Assembly (NCBI GenBank): GCA_002189035.1
Contig: NEEC01000004.1
Span: 5,603,866 to 5,667,865 of the forward strand
Reading direction: 5' to 3'
DNA from: Utricularia gibba
Lineage: Eukaryota; Streptophyta; Magnoliopsida; Lamiales; Lentibulariaceae
Length of the DNA stretch: 64,000 bases
The notes under the pieces were generated by a model. That model was not told the DNA's origin. It saw only the letters and a program-made list of their open reading frames with translations, and ran no database searches. This document shows, one piece after another, positions 1 to 13,889 of the stretch. The translations under genes and the position numbers were made by a program. Within the stretch, counting starts at the first letter, position 1. Each line of letters begins with the position of its first letter.

Positions 1-47
1 GGCTGTCTCTTGGGGCCTGACGTGGTTTAATTTTGTGACCTCTACAG

Positions 48-1205
48 GCAATGGCTACCCAAAATAAAGAACAAGCCCGGAAACTGTTGGTAGCCATGCC
101 AAACCTGGCAAAGGCTCTCTTTCAGGCAATCCAATTTTTTAATGCGGGTCTTCTCATACACAAAAACATTTTAGTATCATGCCTCTGATGATGCTCCCTT
201 TCTAACCATTGAGAATCATATTCTTGAATCCACCTTGATGCAGGTAGAAATCATGCTGGGAATGGCTTCCTCACAATTGGTTTGGACACCATATTTTGAT
301 TTTTCGTTATTCCTTAGTTTCATGTACTCATCTTTTAAAGTCTAGGCGGGTGCATTTTGTGTCATATGCAGTTGATGGTGGCAAGTTCTTCTCAACCAGC
401 ACCTCAGTCTTCAACACAATCTGTTCAAACTCACACTGGGCTGCCTCCTCTTCCAGCAAACAAGATGCAGTCAGCTATGCAAGGTCAGGAAAGCCGCATA
501 ACTACTGGCCTACTAAACCACCAGTATGCTGCGGTTAAGCAGCCTCAAACACCGGTTGTACTGAATTCAGTTCTTCAAACTGGTGACTCGGGTATTCCAT
601 CCAAGCATCCTGGTGTGTCAACTTCCTCTTTCACCCAACAAGCACATCATCCTTCTCTGCTTATGCGCTCCCAGATTTCTTCCGGAAGTATCCAGGTTTT
701 ATAACTGAATTAGAAAGTGCGCTCCTTTTGTAGTAACAGATTATTTTCTTTAAATCGCGCTAAGTTTTGTGTGTGTGTCCCGTGCACCTTTCTTTACAGC
801 CAGCCTCAACATCGTCTACAATACCAGGGAACATGGATGTCTCAGGGTATAATTTAGTCACTGATGGAACAACACGACTATTCCACAGCAGCACAGACCA
901 ACTGGGGAGAGCAGAAAAGTTGATGAGGTTGAATGATGGAAGAGCTACTTCTTCGCCATCCACACAGGCTCCTCAGGTGCGTGAGATCTTTTTCTGCGTT
1001 TGGCTTTTTATGTATGGATAATCAAGTTGTAAGCTCATGACATCGGGATTTGTCGTTGGTCATACAGATACAGCTTCCGCGGGATGTTGATTCTGTGTTG
1101 CTTCAGCAGGTTATGAGTCTCACAGCAGAGCAGCTAGGCTCGTTGCCCCCTGAGGAACGGCTGAAAGTGATGAAACTTCAGCAGGTGCTCCGACAGGTGC
1201 GGTAG
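48..1205 (+). CDS. CSTF64: Cleavage stimulation factor subunit CstF-64, 3' part only
   Basis: This is the C-terminal half of the RNA-binding subunit of the cleavage stimulation factor, which binds GU-rich downstream elements during pre-mRNA 3'-end formation in the nucleus. The RRM lies left of the window. Visible exons are 48-125, 244-279, 372-695, 800-976 and 1068-1205, all in phase 0. The first two carry the hinge that in the family contacts CstF-77 (EQARKLLV, ALFQ, then EIMLGM). A Gln/Ser/Pro-rich linker follows. The last exon is the conserved C-terminal helical domain (VLLQQVMSLTAEQL, LPPEERLKVMKLQQ), ending at TAG 1203-1205. The first visible intron must use a GC donor (CAG|GCAATC at 126), which is unusual. 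Identity is confident; the exon 244-279 junctions are modelled. Confidence 0.88.
126..243 (+). other. Probable GC-AG intron in CSTF64
   Basis: The reading frame and the family hinge sequence join only if ...LFQ at 123-125 is spliced to VEIMLGM at 244. The donor is then CAG|GCAATC and the acceptor is TTGATGCAG. No GT donor in the right phase is seen at this boundary. GC-AG introns are a known minority class in plants. Confidence 0.6.
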
Positions 1206-1650
1206 AATGTGCCCGCTGGCGCCCCCCAAGCTCGTGTAATATTCAGTTGCTAGCGTCTCGTTATACAACGTAGAAAATGAAAGTTTTTTTCCCAGCGACA
1301 ACTCCTAGCCCCCCTGTTTGCGGTAGCCACAACTCCACATAGATGATTTTACTCGACTTGAATAATCATGCTAAATTTCCAAAACGACCATGATGATCAT
1401 CATTATACAAAGTACATCGGGCACACACATGATCAATTGGATTGTCGGGATTTTGGATGCAACTTATAAGAGCAAATGAAGTTGACGCCATTTTTTATGG
1501 GATGGGAAAAAGGTTTGAGGCAGGGGTGGGGCTTGGTATGTCGACCACGTAATTGTATGTTGTGTGGTACGCCTGTAACCTCGTCGTGAATGGGGGGCTG
1601 GGGTTCACTCACAGGTAACACCCCCTCATGCTCCTGTGAGTTGCTCGTCA
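1206..1650. other. Intergenic: CSTF64 3' UTR and PERK 5' region
   Basis: No coding signal on either strand. It should hold the CSTF64 3' UTR and the PERK promoter and 5' UTR. The Gly-rich minus-strand ORF that enters here is only the complement of the PERK proline-rich region. Confidence 0.6.
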
Positions 1651-4282
1651 ATGGCGTCATCTCCGGAGGGTCAAGGCGGTGAGGATGATGATCAACAACT
1701 ATCCCCACCGGCGGTGTATCCCAGCCCCCACCCAATGATTCTTCTTCTGCTCCTCCACTTGTTCCACCAGGCACTCCACCGCCACCATCATCATCAGAAT
1801 CACCACCCCCTGCACCCCCGGCATCATCTCCACCTGCTCCATCAACGTCTCCTCCTCCACCTCCGCCACCACATGATGACTCTGAGGCTTCACCTCCTCC
1901 TCCTTCCACTTCACCACCTCAACCCACATTTTCCCCTCCGCCTCATGACTCACCCCCGTCTCCATCTGTGCCATTGTTATCGCCTCCAGATGGTCATCCC
2001 TCTCCTCCATCCAGCAGTCTGCCTCCCTCGCCTCCTATCATCATCAACACTTCCCCACCTCCTCCTGCATCGATTGGTTCCCCACCATCCACACCACTCA
2101 GTTCTCCATCTCCTCCTTCTATGGCACCTCCGTCAGGCCCTTCTCGAGGAGGCGGGTCTCCTGGTTCTTCATCTCAACCAAGTGGTGATCCTCCATCTCC
2201 TGGCTCGAATTCAAATGAAGGAGTCATCATTGCTGGCATCATAGTTGCAGGAATGGTGATCGTTGCCTTACTCCTCCTGTTGATGTGTACCAGGAGAAAG
2301 AAGAAATCAACCTATTACACGAATCCTGTAGCTCCGCACAGAGGTGAGAATCTCAATTTTTGATAAGAAAAGGAAAAGTATGCAGCATAAACTACATCCC
2401 CTGTTATCTTCGCAATGCCTGTAGCTGCCGATCAATATTACAAGGACAAGAACCAATGGAACAGTCCACATCCCGGCGACCAAGTTGTAAACATTCCTCC
2501 GTCAGGATTCATGGGAACCCCTGTGGGTGGTGGAGGCGGAGGCGATCGGGGTGCACCACCAGCATTATATACCAGTATTGAGTTTAGTTCCAACTTTTCG
2601 GGTCAGCATCAAACTCCTGGTGTAGCACCATCACCGATTGCCGGAGGCATTACCCAATTCACGTACCAAGACTTGGCTGTGGCCAGTGGTGGATTTTCAC
2701 CAACGAATCTGTTGGGCCAAGGAGGGTTTGGATTAGTCCACAAAGGCATTTTGTCCGATAGAAGAGAAGTAGCCATTAAGAGTCTCAAGGCCGGCAGTGG
2801 CCAAGGGGAGAGAGAATTTCAGGCCGAAGTCGAAATCATCAGCCGCGTTCATCACCGCCACCTCGTCTCCCTCGTAGGGTACTGCATCGCCAATGGACAA
2901 AGAATGCTTGTCTACGAATTCGTCCCCAACAAGACACTGGAATTTCATCTCCACGGTAACATGATTGCATCCTTCCTTAGGAAGACCAAGAAAAAGGTCA
3001 ATTTCGCAACCGTTGTTCATTATATTTGACGATCATCTGTAAGGGTTCGCAGGAAAGGGTCAACCGGTGATGGATTGGACGACTAGGCTTCGCATTGCCG
3101 TGGGTTCTGCTAAAGGGCTGGCCTATTTGCATGAAGACTGTATGACTTGTCATTTTATAGTTCAGCATTATCCATGATACAGAGTTTGTGTTTCATCCTC
3201 GCCTCACCGGGAGTTTCTCGTCTCTGGTTGCAGGCAACCCACGGATCATTCACCGTGATATCAAAGCTGCCAACATTCTCCTTGACCACAATTTCGAAGC
3301 TATGGTACTACACTGACAACAACACAGCACTAAAATTCTCAGTTCTTCGAGAAAGATCTCACCTTAGTCTTCCCCAGGTAGCAGATTTCGGTCTGGCTAA
3401 ACTCACTTCTGATAACAACACTCATGTCTTTACTCGAGTAATGGGGACTTTCGGGTAACTAAATCTAGAAGCTTTGCATTTTAACTTCCATCAAATAGCA
3501 GCAGATGATATAAAAATTTTGTTTGAATCTCAGATATTTGGCCCCAGAGTACGCATCAAGCGGTAAGCTGACTGAGAAGTCAGACGTTTTCTCGTTTGGG
3601 GTGATGCTGTTAGAGCTGATAACAGGCCGGAGACCCGTAGACGTCACTAATGTAGCCATGGAAGACAGTTTAGTAGATTGGGTTAGTTCTCGACATAACA
3701 TTTGTCTGTATCCCGATCTTTCATGTGCTCTATCTTCACAATTTGAGTTCATATTCAGGCACGGCCTCTTCTCACCAAAGCCATGGAAAATGGAGATTAC
3801 AGTGAATTGGTTGATCCTCGTCTCGGAGACAACTACATCCAGGAAGAGCTAGCGCACATGGCTTCCTGCGCTGCTGCCAGCATCCGCCACTCTTCCAGAC
3901 GGCGGCCGAAAATGAGCCAGGTCCATAGTCAAAATAGTTGGATCATAATGCCAAAGCAAATCATTATCAGTAGTTAGAGAGAGCGTTGCTGTTGCAGATT
4001 GTGCGGGCTCTAGAGGGAGATTCTTCCTTGGATGACCCGAACGAGGGCGTGACGCAAGGGCATAGCGTGGTGTGCAACCCGATCGGGGGTACAGAAGCAT
4101 ACGACACGAGAGCGTACAACGCAGACATGATGAAATTCAGGAAGATGGTGATATCGAGTCAAGATCCCGACAGCAGCCAGTACGGAACCACCAGCGAGTA
4201 TGGCCTCAATCCGTCTTTCTCAAGCGACGAGAGCGGCACACAAACCCCAGAAACGAGGAGCTTTAGCCGACCAATGCATTGA
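1651..4282 (+). CDS. PERK: Proline-rich extensin-like receptor kinase (PERK) with an apparent 1-base frameshift
   Basis: A plasma-membrane receptor-like Ser/Thr kinase whose Pro/Ser-rich ectodomain is thought to sense the cell wall. Exons are 1651-2343, 2425-2955, 3053-3139, 3234-3304, 3378-3454, 3534-3681, 3759-3920 and 3998-4282. Order of domains: extensin-like Pro/Ser ectodomain, transmembrane helix ([20 protein letters not shown]) with a basic stop-transfer, then kinase with GQGGFG loop, EVAIKSLK lysine, [18 protein letters not shown] and [10 protein letters not shown]. The best ATG (1651, [10 protein letters not shown]) is one base out of frame with the Pro-rich frame, which itself has a stop at 1689 and no ATG upstream. 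One extra C in the C run at 1725-1729 would join them as VYPSPPPND and give about 684 aa, normal for PERKs. The break is either an assembly or sequencing indel or a true null allele. Confidence 0.85.
1725..1729 (+). other. Apparent -1 frameshift in a C run of PERK exon 1
   Basis: Reading from ATG 1651 gives a sensible N-terminus up to the five-C run and then turns into a His/Leu-rich shadow frame. The Pro-rich PERK frame begins exactly here. Bridging by an intron would need one of about 46 nt, too short for plants. Confidence 0.65.
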
Positions 4283-4824
4283 AACGGCACAGACCCAACT
4301 CAAAAACCACCATTCAAACTGGGGCTGTGTTGCACGCGGCCATGCCATCCATCAAGCAACATTAGAAAAAAGCAAACAAACCAAGCGCCACCAGTCTTTT
4401 CCTACGAGGCTGGGCATATAAAAAGTGCCCATTTTTTTCAGAGTTGACTAAGAAAGTCCTAATCTGTGGTCGATTTTTTTCAGAGATGACTAAAAAAGTC
4501 CTAATCTGTGGTCGGTGTCAATTGCATACCATTCAGGTGATGGTAACTATCAGAACCCAACTTTCAAGATAGATTCGGGAACTAGTTGTGTCTACTAGCG
4601 AGACACGTTTGGGTTTTAACTGTGTGGAATTGTAGCGGGCCGTGTAGCCCATAGGCTCCGTTTCAGGAGGACCCGGAACCGAGGATTGATCTAGACATAA
4701 AAGACACCTTACTACAACCGGAAAGGATTTAGGAGCGATCATCGAAGCCCATTGTTGATGTGCATCTGCACTAGATCATTGCCTGTCTAGTACGCTCGCT
4801 GTTGTTGCTGTGTGGTGAGTACAG
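4283..4824. other. Intergenic: PERK 3' UTR and SDH1 promoter
   Basis: No ORF of substance. It contains the 42-bp tandem repeat listed separately and otherwise unremarkable promoter-like sequence ahead of SDH1. Confidence 0.6.
4432..4515. repeat. Two-copy 42-bp tandem repeat upstream of SDH1
   Basis: Copies at 4432-4473 and 4474-4515 share a T run, CAGAG(T/A)TGACTAA, (G/A)AAAGTCC and TAATCTGTGGTCG with about three differences. It lies about 310 bp before the SDH1 start. Confidence 0.9.
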
Positions 4825-8648
<3,824 letters not shown>

Positions 8649-9135
8649 GAATGATGGTTACACACACTAGAGTGTTGACTTCCATTCATCAGAGCCTGCT
8701 GGGAGCTGCTACGCGAATGCTTAAAATAAGGTGAAATTCGGAATAATTGTGGATGGGCTCTGTAACTTCAGAAGCAAACATCTGCAGTAGTTTATCTACC
8801 ATTGATATTTGTCTCCTATGGCGTGCTTTACGGTGATCACTTCCCTGACTGATTTCGATGTCTCTGAGATGAATAATCTTACGCTACTGGAAAGCAGGCT
8901 AGCTGCTACAACTCCTGCAGGAACAAGATCAGCAAACCGGAACCAAAAGACCCGTTCACCTTTATTCAAAAGCAAGTTTTCCTGAGTCAACAACCCCGCT
9001 ACAAAGCCTTCTGGCGGCCTAAGGCATGGCATATGGTAATAAGTTTAACTACCAGACGGATGCGTTACGTGAGCAGTAATCAAATGCACAGGAGTGAGAG
9101 TTCAAGAATGTTTACTGGCTCCGAGGCGCAATACC
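8649..9135. other. Intergenic: convergent 3' region of SDH1 and RPL6
   Basis: Lies between two genes that point at each other, so it should be 3' UTR sequence of both. No coding signal is seen. Confidence 0.6.
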
Positions 9136-9444
9136 TTATTTCGATCTCTTCCCCTCCTTCTTCTTGATAACTTCATCGACATACATGATTCCTTTCCCTT
9201 TGTAAACCTCTGGGGGCTTGCAACTCCGAACCGCAGCAGCGAATTGGTGTACCCTTCCCTTATCGATTCCAGTGCAGCAAATGACATTGTTCTTGAAGCA
9301 AAATACGCGTACAGCGGGAGGCACAGTCAACTCAACCTCGTGGCTGTAGCCGAGCTTAAGGTACAACAGACGCCCCTCTGCCTCTGCTCTAGCCTTGAAA
9401 CCCACTCCGACCATCTTAAGGAACCGAAAGAACTTTGATTCCAT
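9136..9444 (-). CDS. RPL6: Mitochondrial large-subunit ribosomal protein L6
   Basis: A 102-aa, single-exon bL6-type protein of the mitochondrial large ribosomal subunit, matching the short nuclear-encoded plant mitochondrial L6 recalled from Arabidopsis. The protein starts MESKFFRFLKMVGVG and carries KARAEAEGRLLYLKLGYSH, a hydrophobic VELTVPPAVRVF strand, GRVHQFAAAVRSCKPPEVY and the L6 signature KGKGIMYVDEV, then a Lys-rich tail. It lacks a long cleavable presequence, as is usual for this short form. The base just before the start exon on the minus strand reads TATCAG|AGTAATGG, so a 5' UTR intron reaching a donor near 10052 is plausible and would put the promoter near 10240-10380. ATG4 is divergent from it. 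Confidence 0.93.
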   Translation of the reverse strand: MESKFFRFLKMVGVGFKARAEAEGRLLYLKLGYSHEVELTVPPAVRVFCFKNNVICCTGIDKGRVHQFAAAVRSCKPPEVYKGKGIMYVDEVIKKKEGKRSK

Positions 9445-10645
9445 TACTCTGATACCACGGGAACGTTGTACAACATGTTAACGATGACCATGAACGAAGC
9501 AACACTACAAGGCATTGTTTTCTCTACCTTACCAAATCTTGATCTTGCACTTCTCAAGAGCACCTAGTTTCAAGTCTCACTGAAACCAACTTGATGGCAC
9601 ACTGGTCACCTGCAGGACAAGAACTTTTTCTAGAAACAATGTAAAACTCTTCAAGGGAGATGAGACTTTAGAATAAGGTTCATGGAACCGCTAATGGCTG
9701 GTAAATGATACAGGCATATGAAAGCAACAGAATGTACAGGCCAACGGGCAACCATGGATAGGACACACTGGTATTTGCATAAACCCATGTGACTACGAGG
9801 AGGAGGCGGAAAACTAAACTACGACAAGGCGAATGCATCGTTAGAATGATATGAAAATACCAAATCTGGCTTTCATTTAGTCGAAACTCATTTTTTGCAT
9901 TCGAGTCGAGATGCATATCAGCTACAGGAAATCCCAAAAAAAAAAAAAAAAAATTCTGTAGTGGCGCTGGGCTAGACGCATTCCAAAGTAAATCAAATAA
10001 CGACACAATTTCGGCATCATTGTGTCAAACAGTTGGTGATCATAAAGAAATTACCTCAGGGAAAAGGTCAAAACAACAGTGATGATGGAGACGTGCAGGT
10101 GTACAATTTCACGGCGTTGAAAGCCAGAGAAATGATCGTTTGAAGTGTCTCTACCCCCCATGTACGGCTGACGGAAAACCCACATCCCTCGGAAAAGGTC
10201 GCGCCTGCGCTTGAGCTTGAGCCTGAGCAGCGTTAAATGGACTGGGCCCAAGTCGGTCAATGGGTAAGAATGCAAGGCCCCCATAGATAATGGACTTTCC
10301 GGCTCATTTACTAACATCAAAGGAAGCTCGGCCCATACCAATTTATGGGCTCCCTCCTCTCGCAGCCCATTTTTTCTAGCCCAAAATAAGTGTTACTAGA
10401 ATTATAATAACAAATTACATATTCCGAGCCCGCCCCTGCAAACCTTATTTGAGTTCCTTCTTTCGGTTCGGTCCCATTTGTAAGGTTAGGCGGAGTCGGT
10501 TGTGCCCGGGGGCTACCTCTGTATGTATCCTTTTTCTTTGTCGCCCAGCTATAGTATAATTTCCCAGGAATAGGAGATGATGGAACTCGTGTCTACATGC
10601 CTAGAAATTCTTGAATTCCAAGTTTACTCATATCTTAATTAGTTG
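9445..10645. other. Divergent intergenic region between mitochondrial RPL6 and ATG4
   Basis: No gene is seen. It holds a likely 5' UTR intron of RPL6 (minus-strand donor CTGAG|GTAATT near 10052, acceptor near 9453), an 18-base A run at 9936-9953, and the group of five TGGGCC/T elements listed separately. Confidence 0.55.
10243..10383. promoter_or_regulatory. Group of five site II (TGGGCC/T) elements
   Basis: TGGGCC/T or its complement occurs at 10243-10248, 10330-10335, 10346-10351, 10364-10369 and 10378-10383. Site II elements are known in promoters of plant ribosomal-protein and mitochondrial-protein genes and bind TCP factors. They sit between RPL6 (-) and ATG4 (+), about 190 bp upstream of the proposed RPL6 5' UTR exon. 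Confidence 0.6.
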
Positions 10646-13294
10646 ATGAAGGGCTGTGGGGAGATCAAAAGTGATCTGATTCACAGTTCCGGGAGCGAAG
10701 AGTTGCACTTTGGCAATTTTCCGATAATAGATTTGGGTTCCGTCTCATCTGAGGCGGAGAAAGGTGCCGAGAACTGTAAGCACCGAAACTCTGCATCTAT
10801 TTGGACTGGAATTTGGCCTCCGTCATTACCATTTTTTAGGGATTCCGGTTGTGCCCGCTTCCCAAGCGAATCCAAAATTTCTGCTAGTAGCGGACATCAT
10901 AGGGGAAGGTCGTTGTTTGGAAAGAACCATCATGACGGGTGGAAGTCAGCCATTAGGCGTGTTGTGATGAACGGTGGATCGATGAGAAGAATCTGGGGCT
11001 TTAGTAGGACGTGGGCTTCAGCTTCCAAGGCTGAAATTTGGCTTTTGGGAGTTTGTTATCAGGTATCTCAGGAAGGTGATGAATGTAATGACCCAACTCA
11101 GAGTGAGGGGTTTTGTGCTTTTGTCGAGGACTTCTCTTCAAGGATTTGGATTACATATCGCAAGGGTACTTTTTGAGATAGCGATATATTGTTGTGATAT
11201 TGCGGAAAATAATACTCATGTGCCGTTTTTCAGGGTTTTCACCCATTGGGGACTCAAAATACTCTAGCGATGCCAACTGGGGATGCATGCTTCGAAGTAG
11301 CCAGATGCTTGTTGCTCAGGTTTCAGTCTCTGCTGTTTCTTGTTCATGCAAAATTTTCTCTGTTGTCACGAGTCCTCATTTTTCCCCGTTGGCTCAGGCG
11401 TTTCTATTTCTTAAACTGGGAAGGTCATGGAGGAAGCCTTGTGAGAAGGTATAGCAACGGGCATAAGAGTTTTCTTCCCTTGTCTTATGAATTTTCCATA
11501 TTGGGAGATTTTATCGAACTGCCATAGCTAGTTCACATGCTAGTAAAAAAGGTTAAAGATTGTTTCTTCTCTTGACAGCCTTACGACCACTTAGACTTAC
11601 TGCAACTTTTTGGTGATTCTGAGGAATCACCTTGTTCTATACACAATCTTCTTAAAGCCGGTATGGCTTATGGTCTTTCTCCTGGATCATGGGTTGGGCC
11701 ATATGCGATGTGCCGGGCTTGGGAGTGTTTGCTGAGGAATTCAAACAATGAATTCCTTGGCTCAATGATGGCTTTGCATGTGGTTTCTGGTGATGAAGAT
11801 GGTGAAAGAGGTGGTGCACCAGTGCTTTGCACGGAGGATGTATCTAGGCGGTGTTATGAGTTCAGTAGAAGCCAAATGGATTGGGCACCTATCCTGTTGT
11901 TGGTTCCTTTGGTTCTTGGATTAGAGAAGATCAATCCTAGGTAAGTATTGTTTTCTAGGGAGTGCAACTTAAAGCTTAAATACATTGGATTCATAGACCA
12001 TTCAAGTGTGGAAATATTGTTGTCTTTGTCTGGCACTGCATCTTAAACGAATTCAGTGTTTAGAGGGTAGTATTTATACAGTTAGTATGTGTAGTTTCCA
12101 TTCTCACAGTAAATCTCACAGTAAATTAGATTTCCATTCTCAGGTAGGTATGTGTATCTAAAATGTGCTGCTTTACTCAGGTACATTCCATTGCTCAGTG
12201 CTACATTCACATTTCCCCAGAGCCTTGGCATTTTGGGTGGTAGACCGGGCGCCTCAACTTACATTGTTGGAGTGCAAGATGAAAAAGCTATCTATCTTGA
12301 TCCACATGATATCCAGCAGGTTTCTTATCATTTTACTTCAGAAGGTTTCTATTTTGACGTTATTGCTTGCTGAGTGTTGCATGATAACCATTGTGTTTTG
12401 TTTTTCACGAACCACTGCACAACATGAAATTCCGCCAACTTTTTGTAATGTTGGAATTATTTGTAAGTGGCCCATCTCAATGATCATGGTTCATATTTCT
12501 CTGCTCCCTGCTTACCTGAAAGGCGCATTCTAATTTGTTTAACAAGTTCTGTCGAGTTCTTTATTGCCCCATTGTTGCTGGTGCCCTGTCATTATGTTAG
12601 AACTGAGGCCTCTTCTCTTTCCATTTTTTCCTGATTTTTGAAAGGAATACAGTGGGAATGGATCTAAATGTATTTAATTTTATCATTTACAAACTTATTT
12701 TCGCTGTTCCTTATGTGAGAAATAGCCTGAAACTTATACTCCACGATGGAATGTGTAGCTTGGCTTTGCCTGTGATTTCTTGTTCTTGCTTTCAGGCGGT
12801 GGACATGCACAAGGGTGACGTAGATTCAGGCATCTTGACGTACCATTGCAAGTAGGTGATTCCTGCCGGTTAAATGACATCATACAGTGAATAAAAAACA
12901 TATATATCTTTGGTCTAAACTAACGTTGCATTTGTTCGCACGTGGTTTCTGCTTTCAGTGTTGTGCGGCAAATGCCTCTGAATTCAATCGATTCATCCCT
13001 GGCAGTGGGATTTTTTTGCAGGGACAAGAGTATGGCCAGGCTCCATTTTTCTTTTTTCTCTCTAACTCTTGGGTGTGATTGTCATGAGCTGAACGAATTT
13101 ATTGAACAGGCGACTTTGATGATTTCTGTTCACGTGCATCAGAACTCATGAATGAATCAAATGGTGCCCCACTGTTCACAATCAGTTCCTCGAGAACCGA
13201 AAATAATGCTACCCCCACAATACGAGATGATGATATCGTCGATGGGCTGGGCAGCTATGAACAGCCACAAGAAGATGACTGGCAGCTGGTTTGA
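10646..13294 (+). CDS. ATG4: Autophagy cysteine protease ATG4
   Basis: Cytosolic C54 protease that trims the C-terminus of ATG8 and later releases ATG8 from phosphatidylethanolamine. Exons are 10646-11165, 11234-11319, 11398-11448, 11579-11940, 12181-12319, 12796-12851, 12959-13029 and 13110-13294, giving 489 aa. The catalytic Cys is in SSDANWGCMLRSSQML (about C191); the Asp/His pair is in YLDPHDIQQ (about D380 and H382). LLGVCY, AGMAYGLSPGSWVGPY, GERGGAP and PQSLGILGGRPGASTYIVG are family hallmarks. The tail FDDFCSRASEL and the final EDDWQLV match plant ATG4s; WQLV has the W-x-x-hydrophobic form of an ATG8-interacting motif in an acidic setting. The start at 10646 gives a divergent, Ser-rich N-terminus, as is usual for this family. 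Confidence 0.95.
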
Positions 13295-13889
13295 TCTCAG
13301 AAAAAAAGTTGATGATTCGTCAGCCTCTCAATGGTCACGTTTGTAGTTGATGAGTTCTGGGTTGCTTGCTTTAAGCTGTGAAGAAAGGTGGTCAGTTATA
13401 CAGCGGCCACGGTGTCACCTCATATCAAGGTTGGATGAATCCATTTCATTTGGTTTACTCATGCCATGGTTTGTATTGTTTTATTTTATTGAAACTGGAT
13501 GGATGGGGATATGGTATCCTCCGATTGATTTGATTTGATTCTCCCAGCCGGATGTATATATGTCCAAGATGCTTTGTCTTCTTAAGAATGGTTATACGGA
13601 ATTTATGTGTTTCTTGATGATGAATTCACTGCAGCATCCTTCGGGGCGTTTGACAACTTCAAATTTGATAGCAACTACACCAGTTAAAACTGCTGCCAAC
13701 CTCCATCTGCAATAATAAAAAAATGTATACTCGAAATGGTAGTATATATGGAAATGGCTCAGGCCGTTGCAAGACTTTGGTTGTCTGTATCCTCTACCGA
13801 GCTGATCTAGAGTGTAGACAAAATATCAGGCATTAATCTAGAGTTGATCATCCTTTTTTTTCGTATTCAGAATGGTGCGTTTGTAGTGG
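13295..13889. other. Convergent 3' region of ATG4 and the FPP gene
   Basis: Tail-to-tail spacer with AT-rich sequence that should hold both 3' UTRs. No coding signal. Confidence 0.6.

Noticed and set aside
1679-1724. Short intron explaining the PERK frame change
   Set aside because: 46 nt is below the size plant spliceosomes normally accept, and the C-run shift explains the join exactly.
1433-1909. 158-aa Gly/Asp-rich ORF on the minus strand
   Set aside because: It is the reverse complement of the PERK Pro/Ser-rich ectodomain; the low-complexity composition is a shadow.
1636-2244. 202-aa His/Leu-rich ORF on the plus strand
   Set aside because: Beyond about 1728 it is the wrong frame of the PERK proline-rich exon.
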